Assembly (NCBI GenBank): GCA_045636065.1
Contig: JAZTWW010000036.1
Location: 1-64,000 of the forward strand
Length of the DNA stretch: 64,000 nt
Source: RGIG5050 sp045636065
Lineage (GTDB): Bacteria > Verrucomicrobiota > Kiritimatiellia > RFP12 > UBA1067
Direction of reading: 5' to 3'
In this document: piece after piece, positions 43,000 through 53,330 of the stretch
Numbering within the stretch: position 1 is the first letter of the stretch
How the letters are laid out: each line of letters begins with the position of its first letter
The notes under the pieces: model-generated
The model's input: the letters and a program-made list of their open reading frames with translations, nothing else
Told to the model about the DNA's origin: nothing
Databases searched by the model: none
Made by a program: the position numbers and the translations under genes

Positions 43000-43877
43000 C
43001 ACTCCATCCCTTCCGGCCTCAGCGATTCAAGCATCGCCTTCCTGTCGGCCTTTATCCCCGTCCAGATTTCAAAGCTCTTCGCCCCCTGCCCAACAAGGAA
43101 CTCGAGCCCGTCCACGGCCTCGGCCCCGGCAGACTTCGCAAGCGCCGCAGTAGGCGGAAATGCGGCGGTAGGTATTATATCGAGGACGAACTGCCCTTCC
43201 CTGAAGGCCTCCCGTCCAAGCGCGGCCGGATCGCCTGGCTTGAGCCCGAGAGGCGTCGCGTTGACGACGATATCCGCCTCGCGCGCGGCATCGCACCATA
43301 TGGCCATATGCCCGCCGCCTTCAACCGCCGGGGAAAGCGCGTCGATCCTCGTCCCGCTCGCTATGTCCGAAAGCCTGGCCGCAAGGCGTTCCGCCTTCCC
43401 TTCGCTCCTAGCCGCGAGGGCCAGCGATGACGCCCCCTCGATGCAGCAGGCTGCGGCAAGCGCCGATCCGGCGCCGCCAAGGCCGATGATGAAAACTTTC
43501 GCGCCCTTTATGGTCCGGCCCCTTGCGGCAAGGCAGGAGAGGAAACCGTCGACATCGGTGTTCCAGCCCGATATCGCACCGTCGCTCTCGAATCTTATCG
43601 TGTTGCAGGCGCCGTAGCGCCTTACGCTTTCATCGACGCGATCGAGAACTCCTATCACCGCCTCCTTGTGCGGGACGGTGACATTAAGCCCGAGATACCC
43701 TTCGCGCCCGAGAGCGCGCACCGTTTCCGCAAGGGCTTCCGGCGCGACATCGATCTTGCCGTACGAGCCGTCAAAACCCGTTGCGGCGAAATTCGCCGCG
43801 TGCATCCTGGGCGACAGCGAATGCGCCACAGGATGGCCTATCACGGCGAATTTCGCGGCTGCCACCTGGCCCCTCAC
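42999..43877 (-). CDS. aroE: Shikimate 5-dehydrogenase
   Basis: A 292-residue NADP-dependent enzyme of the shikimate pathway. Substrate-binding IGHPVAHSLSPRMHAANF at the N-terminus, catalytic lysine and aspartate (VTVPHKEAV, NTDVDGF) and the dinucleotide-binding IIGLGGAGSALAAA motif. The GTG start overlaps the ilvN stop (GTGA); a second GTG four codons downstream has a better GAGGGG site and may be the real start. It sits within an amino-acid biosynthesis run (ilvB, ilvN, aroE). Confidence 0.93.
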   Translation of the reverse strand: MRGQVAAAKFAVIGHPVAHSLSPRMHAANFAATGFDGSYGKIDVAPEALAETVRALGREGYLGLNVTVPHKEAVIGVLDRVDESVRRYGACNTIRFESDGAISGWNTDVDGFLSCLAARGRTIKGAKVFIIGLGGAGSALAAACCIEGASSLALAARSEGKAERLAARLSDIASGTRIDALSPAVEGGGHMAIWCDAAREADIVVNATPLGLKPGDPAALGREAFREGQFVLDIIPTAAFPPTAALAKSAGAEAVDGLEFLVGQGAKSFEIWTGIKADRKAMLESLRPEGME

Positions 43878-44128
43878 TTCGCCTTCGGCGCGCGCCGGCT
43901 CGTGGCCTCGATGACGTTCACCTGGTTCCTGAGCTGCGAAAGGATCTGCTGGATGATGTCATCGTCGCCCATGACGTCCATCTTCATGCGGCTGACGCTA
44001 CCATCCTCCGTAGGACCGACCTGGAGCGTCTGGATGTTGTATCCGCGCCCGGATATCAGCCCCACAATCCGCGCCAGCACGCCGGGTCGGTTCTCAACGA
44101 AGCAGTTTATGCGATGAAGTTCACTCAT
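43874..44128 (-). CDS. ilvN: Acetolactate synthase small subunit, ACT-only form
   Basis: An 84-residue protein: just the ACT domain (HRINCFVENRPGVLARIVGL, then SGRGYNIQTLQVG), without the second half that most IlvH proteins carry. Such short forms resemble E. coli IlvN or IlvM. It should mediate feedback control by branched-chain amino acids. GAGGGGG precedes the ATG. Ten bases separate it from ilvB, its partner. Confidence 0.93.
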   Translation of the reverse strand: MSELHRINCFVENRPGVLARIVGLISGRGYNIQTLQVGPTEDGSVSRMKMDVMGDDDIIQQILSQLRNQVNVIEATSRRAPKAK

Positions 44129-44138
44129 TTTCGCCCCC

Positions 44139-45887
44139 TCAGCAGTCCATCTGTTCGAATATCATGCCGCTCACCGGCTGGCCGCCAGGCTGCATGGGAT
44201 ACACGTTGGCGCGCGGCTCGACGATCACCTCCACGAGAGACGTCCTGTCGCTCATGATGGCGCTTCTAAGAGCATCATCGAGCTTGGCGGGATCGACAAC
44301 CCTTACGGCGTCAGCGCCGTGCGCCTTGGCGAGCATGACGAAATCGGGCCTGTAGTCGTAGTCGAGCTTGCTTTCGTCGATGCGCTCGTTTGCCATGCGC
44401 CCCTTCGCCGCGAGTATGGATCCGGAGTATCTCCTGTTGTAGAAGAGCTCCTGCCACTGGCGGACCATGCCGAGGCACTCGTTGTTGATAATGACGAACG
44501 TGACGGGAAGCTGGTGCTCGACCGCGACGACGACCTCCTCGAACGTCATCTGCGCACCGCCGTCGCCGCAGATGCAGACTATGCGCTTGTTGCGCCTCGC
44601 GATCTGCGCGCCGATGGCTGCCGGGAAGCCGAAGCCCATCGTTCCCATGCCGCCCGACGAAAGGAAGTGCCTAGGCTTGTTGTGGCGGAAGAACTGCGCA
44701 GCCCACATCTGGTGCTGCCCGACGTCCGTGACGACTATGGCATGCCCGTCCGTCACGCGGTCCACCGCCTCGACGACGCTCTGCGGCATGATGACGCCCT
44801 CGTGCATCTGGCGGTAGGTGACGGGACGGTCCTTCTTCCACTTGGCGATGCGCTTGAGCCACTCGGTGTGCTTCGCCGGGTGGATGCGCGCGTCGACCGT
44901 GGATATGACGTCCTTCACGTCGGCGTGGATGGCGAGATACGTCTTGACGTTCTTCCTCAAGTTCGCCTGGTCGCAGTCCACATGGACTATCTTCGCGTTG
45001 GGGGCGTACAGCTCCTTCTTGCCTGTCACGCGGTCGGAGAAGCGGCAGCCGAGGGCAAGGACGAGATCGGCCTCGTTGATGGCGTAGTTTGCGGCGCACG
45101 TTCCGTGCATGCCGGCCATCCTGAGCGAAAGCGGGTCGTGCTCGTTGAAGGCGCCAAGGCCCATAAGCGTCGTGGCGACGGGGATCTCCGCCTTGTGCGC
45201 GAGATCGGAGACGTCGCGCGCAGCGCCAGCGGCTATGACTCCGCCGCCGACGTAGAGTACGGGCCTCTTGGCCTCGTTGATGAGCTTCGCGAGCTTCGTG
45301 ATCTCCTGCGTTGACGCCACGCACTCCGGGTGGTAGGCGCGCATGGTGACGCGCTCGGGATAGACCGCCTTCGTAAGCTGCTGCTGGACGTTCTTCGGTA
45401 TGTCGATCGCGACCGGCCCGGGCTTACCGTGCGTTGCGATGTAGAACGCCTGCGCGACGATGTTGGGGATCTCGTCCGCAGAATGGACAAGGAAGCTGTG
45501 CTTCGTCACGGCGCGCGAAATGCCCACCATGTCGACCTCCTGGAAGGCGTCCGTGCCGATCTGCGTAAGGGGCACCTGCCCCGTGATGCAGATGAGCGGC
45601 ACGCCGTCGGAGTTTGCCGTGGCAAGGCCCGTTATCGTGTTCGTCGCTCCCGGGCCGCTCGTGACGATGCAGACGCCCGGCTTTCCGCACGCGCGCGCAT
45701 AGCCGTCGGCCATATGGATGCTGCCCTGCTCGTGGCGCCCGAGGATGAAGGCGAAGGGCGCATCGGCAAGCCTGTCGAACATGTCGAGGGCGCTGCCCCC
45801 CGGGTATCCGAACACCACCTGCACGCCCGCCTTCACGAGCGAGTCAACGAGCGCCTGAGCGCCTGTAACTTCTTTTCTTCCTGTCAT
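44139..45887 (-). CDS. ilvB: Acetolactate synthase large subunit
   Basis: A 582-residue ThDP enzyme of valine, leucine and isoleucine synthesis. Signatures: ThDP-activating Glu in GRHEQGSIHMADGYAR, FAD-region (GMHGTCAANYAINEADLVL), and the ThDP motif GDGGAQMTFEE followed by NNECLGMVRQWQELF. The start could also be the GTG one codon upstream (45890), which sits at better distance from AAGGAA. Translation runs on into ilvN. Confidence 0.96.
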   Translation of the reverse strand: MTGRKEVTGAQALVDSLVKAGVQVVFGYPGGSALDMFDRLADAPFAFILGRHEQGSIHMADGYARACGKPGVCIVTSGPGATNTITGLATANSDGVPLICITGQVPLTQIGTDAFQEVDMVGISRAVTKHSFLVHSADEIPNIVAQAFYIATHGKPGPVAIDIPKNVQQQLTKAVYPERVTMRAYHPECVASTQEITKLAKLINEAKRPVLYVGGGVIAAGAARDVSDLAHKAEIPVATTLMGLGAFNEHDPLSLRMAGMHGTCAANYAINEADLVLALGCRFSDRVTGKKELYAPNAKIVHVDCDQANLRKNVKTYLAIHADVKDVISTVDARIHPAKHTEWLKRIAKWKKDRPVTYRQMHEGVIMPQSVVEAVDRVTDGHAIVVTDVGQHQMWAAQFFRHNKPRHFLSSGGMGTMGFGFPAAIGAQIARRNKRIVCICGDGGAQMTFEEVVVAVEHQLPVTFVIINNECLGMVRQWQELFYNRRYSGSILAAKGRMANERIDESKLDYDYRPDFVMLAKAHGADAVRVVDPAKLDDALRSAIMSDRTSLVEVIVEPRANVYPMQPGGQPVSGMIFEQMDC

Positions 45888-45929
45888 CACTTCTTGCGTT
45901 CCTTATTCTCTGGAAACCCTTTTCATCCA

Positions 45930-47039
45930 TTACATTCCCGGATTGTTGGCAAGCCACGCCTGCGCATTGCGGTCGCCGCGCGCGGCGCGCGACCTTATGC
46001 GCCAGACCATGCCCTTCTGCCCGTTGGCGGCGGTGCCGATACCCTTGTCGTAGCAACCGGCTATGTTCTCCATCGCCGGCCAGAATCCGTACTCGGCCGC
46101 CCTCCTGAACATGAGAAACGCCTCGCGGGGATTGCTCTTTACGCCTCTGCCGTCGCGCAGGGCCTCGGCGTAGGCGTTCATCGCCTCGACGCATCCGGCG
46201 TCGGCGCTAAGCTTCATGAGCCGCGCACCCTCGGCCTCGTCCCTCTCGACTCCATCGCCTTTCATAAGGGCCGTGGCGTAGTTGTACATTCCGTAGGCGT
46301 TCCCCAGATCGCTCGATTTCCTGTACCACCTCGCCGCGAGCTGCACGTCCTTGGGGACGACTATCCCCTCGTGGAAATGGTAGCCGATATTGTTTATCGC
46401 CTCGGGGTGCCCCCTTTCGGCGGCCGTCCTGAAGCAGTTGAACGCGCTCTCGGCGTCGACCTCAGTGCCAAGGCCGCGCGCGAGGCACATGCCGAGATTA
46501 TAAAGCCCGTTGACGTCATTCTGGTCGGCGGCGCGCCTGAAGTACCCGAGCGCATCCTTAAGTGCGGCGTTCGTCTCGTCCTCCGGGAGCGCGTCGGCGA
46601 GCGTCGTCGTCACGAGGAGCGATCCCCATGCGTTCAAAGCCTGCGGGTTGCCGCAGATGGCGGCACGCCTCAGCATGTTCGTGTCCTCGGATTCAAGCGA
46701 CAGCAGATACCACGCCAGGCCGTTGTTCTTCTCCTTGGCAAGGCGCATGATGAGATTCGTGGAGGTGCGGATGTACTCGTCGCGCGTCTGCGCGTCTATG
46801 CGCGCGGCCTTCGGCGCGCCATGCTCGCGGGAGACTATCGCCGTGACTATTCTCGCGACGGCCCGCCTCGGGGTGTTCTTCTCCGCCTTCGCCATGGTGG
46901 CAACCTCTTGCGCAGCCACTTCGTAGCTTTTCGGGGAGCCGCTCGCCTTCGAGTTGAGAAGGCGCATTATGGCATCCTCCGAGTTGCCGTAGGCCACGCA
47001 CGCAATTGCCGCCGCGAATGCAAGTGCAAATATCTTCAT
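45930..47039 (-). CDS. Secreted SEL1/TPR-repeat protein
   Basis: A 369-residue protein with a signal peptide (KIFALAFAAAIACVAYG). At least five SEL1 repeats with the usual A..LG..Y..G.GV.D...A pattern (NGLYNLGMCLARGLGTEVDA, AINNIGYHFHEGIVVPKDV, NAYAEALRDGRGV). A scaffold role for protein contacts in the periplasm is the normal assumption; no enzyme motif. The start at residue 6 of the open frame has AAGGTGGG. It follows hisS by 16 bases. Confidence 0.82.
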   Translation of the reverse strand: MKIFALAFAAAIACVAYGNSEDAIMRLLNSKASGSPKSYEVAAQEVATMAKAEKNTPRRAVARIVTAIVSREHGAPKAARIDAQTRDEYIRTSTNLIMRLAKEKNNGLAWYLLSLESEDTNMLRRAAICGNPQALNAWGSLLVTTTLADALPEDETNAALKDALGYFRRAADQNDVNGLYNLGMCLARGLGTEVDAESAFNCFRTAAERGHPEAINNIGYHFHEGIVVPKDVQLAARWYRKSSDLGNAYGMYNYATALMKGDGVERDEAEGARLMKLSADAGCVEAMNAYAEALRDGRGVKSNPREAFLMFRRAAEYGFWPAMENIAGCYDKGIGTAANGQKGMVWRIRSRAARGDRNAQAWLANNPGM

Positions 47040-47055
47040 TCCCCCACCTTCCATG

Positions 47056-48336
47056 CTAGCGCGACTCCGGGAGCTTTATCTCAGACTCCTCGCGCGTCGT
47101 CAGATCCTTGATTCTCGCCTTGCCGGAGGCGACATCGTCCGGCCCGAGATATACGGCCTTCGCGCACGTTCCGGCACCGGCCCTCTGGAAGAACTGCTTC
47201 GGCTTGGAACGCCTGAGCGAGAGGTTGACGTCTTCGCCTGAGCGCCTCAACATGGAGGCGAGCGCAAGGGCGGCAGGGCGCTCGGCATCCGTCATCCAGC
47301 CGACTGCGACCCCCTTCTTTGGAAGCGGGGCATCCTCGCCGAAGCGCGATTTGAGAAGCTCCGTTACGACGACATCCCCGAAGCCGAGCCCGACGGCAGG
47401 CGTCGGATCGCCGCCTATCGTAGTCAGGAGGCTATCGTATCTGCCGCCGCCGAAGATGGCACGGAACTCGCCTTTCACGTCGAACGCCTCGAAGACGATT
47501 CCCGTATAGTAGCTCAGGCCCCTTATGACGCTCACGTCGAACATGAGCGCATCGGCGAACCCTGCAACGCGCGCAAGGGCGAAAAGCTCCTCAAGCTGCG
47601 CGATGGCCGGGCTGGACTCGCCCGCCATGGCCTTCGCCGCGTCGAGATCCTTCACCGAAAGGAGCGCAAACGTCTTCTCGATCCCGTCCTGGTCGAGCCC
47701 GCCCTCGGTAAGGATGTACTTTATCTCCTCGTCGGGGATCTTCCCGCGCTTGTCAAGCGCCAGAAACACGCTCGCATGCCTCTCGGCCGGGATTCCGCTC
47801 GCGGCCAGAAGCTCGGCGAGAAGCGCGCGGCTGGAGACGTGGACCTTGAAGTCGTCCGGCGTAAGGCCCATGCGCCTCAGGGCGTCGACAGCCGCTCCGA
47901 GCACCTCGGCCTCGGCAAGGACGGAATCCTCGCCTACTATGTCCATGTTCCACTGGTAGTGCTCGCGCTTGCGGCCCTTCGTCATGCGCTCGTACCTGAA
48001 GCACTGCGCAATCGTCGTCCACTTTATCGGGAAGGAAAGGTTGTGCTGCCTGGCCGCCACCATGCGCGCCAGGGTAGGAGTCATCTCAGGCCTCAGGGCG
48101 ATATGCCTGTCGCTCTTGTCGAAGAAATGGTATATCTGGTCCCCGACCTCCTCGCCCGACTTTCTGGCGAGAAGATCGTAGCTCTCAACGACGCACGCGT
48201 CGTACCGCTCGAAACCCGCGGCGTCCCCCGCGGCGCGGAACGCATCGAAAACGCGCGTGCGCCACGCCATGTCCCCGGGATAGAAATCCCTCATGCCGCG
48301 CGGCGGATCGAACGAAATCCTGGTCTCATTTGCCAT
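47056..48336 (-). CDS. hisS: Histidyl-tRNA synthetase
   Basis: A 426-residue class II synthetase. Motif 1 region, motif 2 (FRYERMTKGRKREHYQWNMD), the HisRS signature GLSYYTGIVFEAFD, and motif 3 (VGLGFGDVVV) are all visible, followed by the anticodon-binding domain. Slightly shorter anticodon domain than usual. It has its own promoter (-35 in the end of the upstream gene) and AAGGAG. Confidence 0.96.
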   Translation of the reverse strand: MANETRISFDPPRGMRDFYPGDMAWRTRVFDAFRAAGDAAGFERYDACVVESYDLLARKSGEEVGDQIYHFFDKSDRHIALRPEMTPTLARMVAARQHNLSFPIKWTTIAQCFRYERMTKGRKREHYQWNMDIVGEDSVLAEAEVLGAAVDALRRMGLTPDDFKVHVSSRALLAELLAASGIPAERHASVFLALDKRGKIPDEEIKYILTEGGLDQDGIEKTFALLSVKDLDAAKAMAGESSPAIAQLEELFALARVAGFADALMFDVSVIRGLSYYTGIVFEAFDVKGEFRAIFGGGRYDSLLTTIGGDPTPAVGLGFGDVVVTELLKSRFGEDAPLPKKGVAVGWMTDAERPAALALASMLRRSGEDVNLSLRRSKPKQFFQRAGAGTCAKAVYLGPDDVASGKARIKDLTTREESEIKLPESR

Positions 48337-48367
48337 ATCAAACGAATCTCCTTGAATGCAACGCTGA

Positions 48368-48396
48368 ATTGTACCATATTTTCCCGCGTTTGTGAA
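48368..48396 (-). promoter_or_regulatory. Promoter of hisS
   Basis: TTCACA (48391-48396), 17-base spacer ending in TATGG, TACAAT (48368-48373). Leader about 25 bases with AAGGAG. The -35 box lies between hisS and the stop of the MBL gene. Confidence 0.65.
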
Positions 48397-48398
48397 GC

Positions 48399-49796
48399 TT
48401 AGACGATCTCGAAACTCTGGCCGGGGGACGGGGCGACGGCGTGAGGGGCGCCGTGCTCCTTCAAAAGATCAACCATCGCCTTCACCTTCTCAGGCTCGCC
48501 ATGGACGGCGAACGCATGCTTCACGTTGGACTTTATCCCGTCGAACCAGTCCATGAGGCCGTTGCGGTCGGCGTGGGCAGAAAGGGCGTTGATCGTATGG
48601 ACGCGGGCGCGGAATGGGACGCTCTCGCCGAGGACCATCAGCGGATCGCGCCTTTCGACGACCTTGCGCCCCAAAGTGTTCTCGGCCTGGAAGCCGACTA
48701 TAAGGACGATGTTCCTGGGATCAGGCACTATGTTCTTCAAATGGTGGACGACACGGCCGCCTTCGCACATTCCGCTCGCGGCTATTATCACCATGGGGCC
48801 GGGCGCGTCGTTGAGCGACATCGACTCCTGCACCGATTCCACGAACTTCAGATTCGGTACGGAAAGAGGGTCCACGCCGACCCTGAGAAGATCGCTCGCA
48901 TCCTCGTTGTAGCACTCGCGGTGCTGGCGGTAGAGCCGCGTCGCCTTGAGCGAAAGCGGCGAATCGATGTAGCAGGGTATCTCGGGGATCCTGCCCGCTG
49001 CATGCAGACGGTTCAGGTAGTAGAGAATCTGCTGCGTCCTTCCGACGCTGAAGGCCGGGATGAGCAGCTTGCCGCGCTGCTGCACGATGTCCTCGATATA
49101 GCTTTTAAGCCGCCCCGAGACATCGTCCGCGCTTGGATGCACCCTGTCGGCGTACGTGGACTCGATTATGACCGCGTCCGCGCCATCCGGGTACTCGTAG
49201 TGCCTGAGGATCGGCTGGTCTGGCTGCCCGAGGTCCCCCGAGAAGACGAGCCTCAGGTTCCGGCCCCTGTCGCCGGCGACGTCGATCTGCGTTATGGCGC
49301 TTCCGAGGATGTGCCCGGCGTTGTGGAACATCGCCGTGACGCCGCGCCCGAGATCTATGACGCGCTTCATCGGCTCCGGGCGCATAAGGCTCATGAGAAG
49401 GTCGACGTCGTTCTCCTCGTAGAGCGGCTCGAAGAGATGCTTGCCCTGCGCCTTGCGCTTCTTGTTTATGTACTCCAGATCGCGCATCTGCAGGAAGCAG
49501 CTGTCCCGCAGGAGGACGCCGCACAGGTCGGCCGTAGCAGGCCTCGCGTAGACGGGGCCGCGATAGCCCCGCCTCACGAGCTGCGGAAGATTCCCCGCGT
49601 GGTCAATGTGGGCGTGCGAGAGGACTACCGCATCGATGGATCTCGGATCGACGGGAAGGTTCCTGTTGATCTCGAAAGCCTGCTTGCGGTGGCCCTGGTA
49701 GAGTCCGCAGTCTAGAAGAATGCGCACTCCGTTCGCCTCGACGAGGTGCATGGATCCCGTCGTGGTCTCGGCCGCCCCCATGAACGTCACGCGCAT
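48399..49796 (-). CDS. MBL-fold beta-CASP RNA nuclease-like protein
   Basis: A 465-residue protein of the CPSF73/YSH1-like group. Metallo-beta-lactamase motif HAHIDH (about 60-65), then the beta-CASP cassette and the RNA-processing RMMBL end (HTINALSAHADRNGLMDWF). By family it is a zinc-dependent ribonuclease; the substrate is unknown. It precedes hisS and follows the acetyltransferase gene by 10 bases. GAGGcc before the ATG. Confidence 0.88.
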   Translation of the reverse strand: MRVTFMGAAETTTGSMHLVEANGVRILLDCGLYQGHRKQAFEINRNLPVDPRSIDAVVLSHAHIDHAGNLPQLVRRGYRGPVYARPATADLCGVLLRDSCFLQMRDLEYINKKRKAQGKHLFEPLYEENDVDLLMSLMRPEPMKRVIDLGRGVTAMFHNAGHILGSAITQIDVAGDRGRNLRLVFSGDLGQPDQPILRHYEYPDGADAVIIESTYADRVHPSADDVSGRLKSYIEDIVQQRGKLLIPAFSVGRTQQILYYLNRLHAAGRIPEIPCYIDSPLSLKATRLYRQHRECYNEDASDLLRVGVDPLSVPNLKFVESVQESMSLNDAPGPMVIIAASGMCEGGRVVHHLKNIVPDPRNIVLIVGFQAENTLGRKVVERRDPLMVLGESVPFRARVHTINALSAHADRNGLMDWFDGIKSNVKHAFAVHGEPEKVKAMVDLLKEHGAPHAVAPSPGQSFEIV

Positions 49797-49806
49797 CGCG
49801 GCGGCC

Positions 49807-50445
49807 TCACTTAGCCTTGATGCTACCGAACGGGCTCAGCGTCTCGCCCTCGCGCACATCGGCGTAGGCCGGCGTTCCGGCGGCCACCTGGCCCCTGTCG
49901 CCCACTTTCACGTTGGGGCAGAGGCAGCTGTTTGTGGCGAGATAGCCGAACTTGCCGAGCGAGGAGTGCCCGCTCATGGTCGCCCCGGGGCAGAGCTGCG
50001 CGAAATCGTCGACGGTGCAGTCATGGCCGACGCCGCTGCGGGTGTTGACGATGACGAACTTGCCGATGTTGCACCCGACGCTCACGACGGCGAGCGCGCC
50101 CACGTAGACGCCGTGCCTCAGATCGACTGTCGGCGCGACCACCGCGCTCGGGTCGATGATGGCCGGGAAGTCGTGCCCCCTAAGACGGCGGTATATCTTC
50201 TCGCGCACGGCATTGTCGCCGATGGCAACGACGACCGCGGCTCCGGGATAGTCGCGGCTCGCCTCTTCAGGGCTGCCGAGATAGGGATAGCCCTCCATGG
50301 AACCCTTGCCCTTCCCCTTTGCGGGGTCATCGTCCGACACGCCCAGTATGTTCCACGTGGGCTGGACGGAGTTTATGCGCTCCAGCGTCCAGGCGACCTC
50401 GCGGCCCCAGCCGCCGGCGCCAACTATCATTATGTCACGAATCAT
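49807..50445 (-). CDS. Sugar O- or N-acetyltransferase (PglD/NeuD type)
   Basis: A 212-residue protein: N-terminal nucleotide-sugar-binding half (IMIVGAGGWGREVAWTLE) and a left-handed beta-helix of hexapeptide repeats (VYVGALAVVSVGCNIG, VGHDCTVDDFAQLCPGA) ending with the active-site His region. By family it acetylates a sugar nucleotide of a surface glycan. It overlaps the sugar-transferase gene by 11 bases and has the near-perfect AAAGGAGGT site. Confidence 0.88.
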   Translation of the reverse strand: MIRDIMIVGAGGWGREVAWTLERINSVQPTWNILGVSDDDPAKGKGKGSMEGYPYLGSPEEASRDYPGAAVVVAIGDNAVREKIYRRLRGHDFPAIIDPSAVVAPTVDLRHGVYVGALAVVSVGCNIGKFVIVNTRSGVGHDCTVDDFAQLCPGATMSGHSSLGKFGYLATNSCLCPNVKVGDRGQVAAGTPAYADVREGETLSPFGSIKAK

Positions 50446-51025
50446 CTTTACCTCCTTTAAGCTCTCCTTTGAACTCGCCCATGGTGGCCTCGCCCTCGGC
50501 GTTCACGCCCCTTGCGGTGAACACCTGGACTGCCGTCAACGCGAGGATCTTGAGGTCAAGCCACAGGCTAGCATTAATAGTATACCATAAATCGTACCTG
50601 AATTTCATCTCCCAATCCAAAAAATTTCTTCCGTGGATCTGGGCCCAGCCGGTTATGCCGGGCTTAACGTCGTGCCGGCGCATCTGTTCGGGGGTATATC
50701 TTTCAAGGTATCTTATGGGCAGCGGCCTCGGCCCGACAAGGCTCATCGTCCCTTTTAGGACAAGCAGCAGCTCGGGGAGCTCGTCGAGGCTCGTGGCCCT
50801 CAGGATGCGCCCGAACCTCGTGAGGCGCTCGCTGTCGGGCCCGTCCCCCTCGAGCATCGTGCGGAACTTCACGATCTCGAACGGCTTTCCCTTAAGCCCC
50901 GCGCGTATCTGGCGGAAAAAGATGGGCCGCCCCAGCTTTACTGCCACCAAGGCGGCCACAACGGCCATGACCGGCACCCATACGGGCGCGGCAAGAAGTG
51001 TCAGCGTGATGTCTAAAAGCCTTTT
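50435..51025 (-). CDS. Polyprenol-phosphate sugar phosphotransferase (PglC-like)
   Basis: A 196-residue protein from GTG (KRLLDITLTLLAAPVW, membrane helix) to a basic tail; the open frame extends 14 residues further to another GTG. Signature of the monotopic phosphoglycosyl transferases: KFRTM, then TSLDELPELLLVLKGTMSLV and GPRP, then KPGITGWAQIHGRN. It would load the first sugar phosphate on undecaprenyl phosphate. Only this and the acetyltransferase are here, so the rest of the pathway is elsewhere. Confidence 0.88.
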   Translation of the reverse strand, partial: KRLLDITLTLLAAPVWVPVMAVVAALVAVKLGRPIFFRQIRAGLKGKPFEIVKFRTMLEGDGPDSERLTRFGRILRATSLDELPELLLVLKGTMSLVGPRPLPIRYLERYTPEQMRRHDVKPGITGWAQIHGRNFLDWEMKFRYDLWYTINASLWLDLKILALTAVQVFTARGVNAEGEATMGEFKGELKGGKDDS

Positions 51026-51044
51026 CACGCCGGCGCCCGCCAAT

Positions 51045-51397
51045 CTATACGGCCTTGTTGCCCTCACCCATGACGACGACCTTGGCGGGGAACGAGGCGG
51101 CCTCCTCGACCGGGACCGAAGCGAACGCCATGACTATGAGCCTGTCGCCGACATGGCCCTTCCATGCGGCCGCCCCGTTGAGGCAGCAGACGCCCGAGCC
51201 GCGCGGCCCGGGTATCACGTACGTCTCGAAACGCTCGCCGTTGTCCACGTTGGCGCAGAGGATCTTCTCGTTGTTGAAGAGGCCCGCAGCCTCCATGAGA
51301 TCGACGTCCACCGTAAGCGAACCCGTGTAGTCGAGGTTGGCCTCCGTCACGCGGATGCGGTGCAGCTTTGATCTGAGAAGCGTTACGCACACTCCCA

Positions 51398-51398
<1 letters not shown>
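51045..51398 (-). CDS. panD: Aspartate 1-decarboxylase proenzyme
   Basis: A 117-residue pyruvoyl-enzyme precursor for beta-alanine (pantothenate/CoA). The self-cleavage site is in LDYTGSLTVD (Gly-Ser, cut before Ser about 25), with the usual NGERFETYVIPGPRGSG and the C-terminal FPAKVVVMGEGN. Start ATG after AGGGG; overlaps the clpX stop. It is an odd neighbour for glycan genes and clpX. Confidence 0.95.
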
Positions 51399-52705
<1,307 letters not shown>

Positions 52706-52707
52706 TT

Positions 52708-53319
52708 CTACACCGCCTTGGGCTCTACCACGCGGTCGATGAGCCCCCACGCCCTGGCCTCTTCCGCGCTCATGAAGTGGTCGCGGTCTGTGTCCTTCAC
52801 GACTTCGTCGAAGGTCTTGCCGCTATGCTTCGCGAGGATCTCGTTGAGCCTGTCCTTGAGGCGCAGGATTTCGCGGGCGGTTATCTCTATGTCGCTCGCC
52901 TTGCCCTCGGCGCCGCCCCAGGGCTGGTGGATCATTATGCGCGCATTGGGGAGCGCAAAGCGGCGGCCCTTTGCGCCGGCCGTGAGAAGGACGGCGCCCA
53001 TCGAGGCGGCCTGCCCTATGCAGTACGTGGCGACGGGGCAGGTGATGAACTGCATCGTATCGTATATGGCAAGACCCGCCGTGACGCTGCCGCCCGGCGA
53101 GTTGACGTATACGCTTATCTCCTTCTTGGCGTCCTGCGCCTGGAGAAAGAGGAGCTGCGCGACGACGGCGTTCGCCATCTCGTCGTGCACCTCGCCGCTG
53201 ATGAACACGATGCGGTCGAGCAGGAGCCTCGAATAGATGTCGTAGGAGCGCTCGCCGCGCGAGGTCTGCTCCACGACAACCGGAACAAGATAGTCCTTGA
53301 TCATTTCAGGTCCGTTCAT
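52708..53319 (-). CDS. clpP: ATP-dependent Clp protease proteolytic subunit
   Basis: A 203-residue serine protease that forms the tetradecameric chamber with ClpX. Catalytic triad: Ser in GQAASMGAV, His in IMIHQPWGG, and Asp in KDTDRDHFMS. Start chosen at ATG 53319, 11 bases after the tig stop; MIKDYLVP at 53304 is an equal alternative. The upstream frame is only a shadow of tig. The order tig-clpP-clpX is the widespread conserved one. Confidence 0.95.
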   Translation of the reverse strand: MNGPEMIKDYLVPVVVEQTSRGERSYDIYSRLLLDRIVFISGEVHDEMANAVVAQLLFLQAQDAKKEISVYVNSPGGSVTAGLAIYDTMQFITCPVATYCIGQAASMGAVLLTAGAKGRRFALPNARIMIHQPWGGAEGKASDIEITAREILRLKDRLNEILAKHSGKTFDEVVKDTDRDHFMSAEEARAWGLIDRVVEPKAV

Positions 53320-53330
53320 GGCTTGTGGAA

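Noticed and set aside
45330..47111. Plus-strand open frame of 593 codons opposite ilvB and the SEL1 gene
   Set aside because: Shadow of real minus-strand genes; composition is Arg/His/Val-rich without any motif.
50571..50600. TATACT preceded by ATGG, resembling the extended -10 promoters
   Set aside because: It lies inside the sugar-transferase coding sequence (codons for YTINA) with no gene start at a suitable distance.
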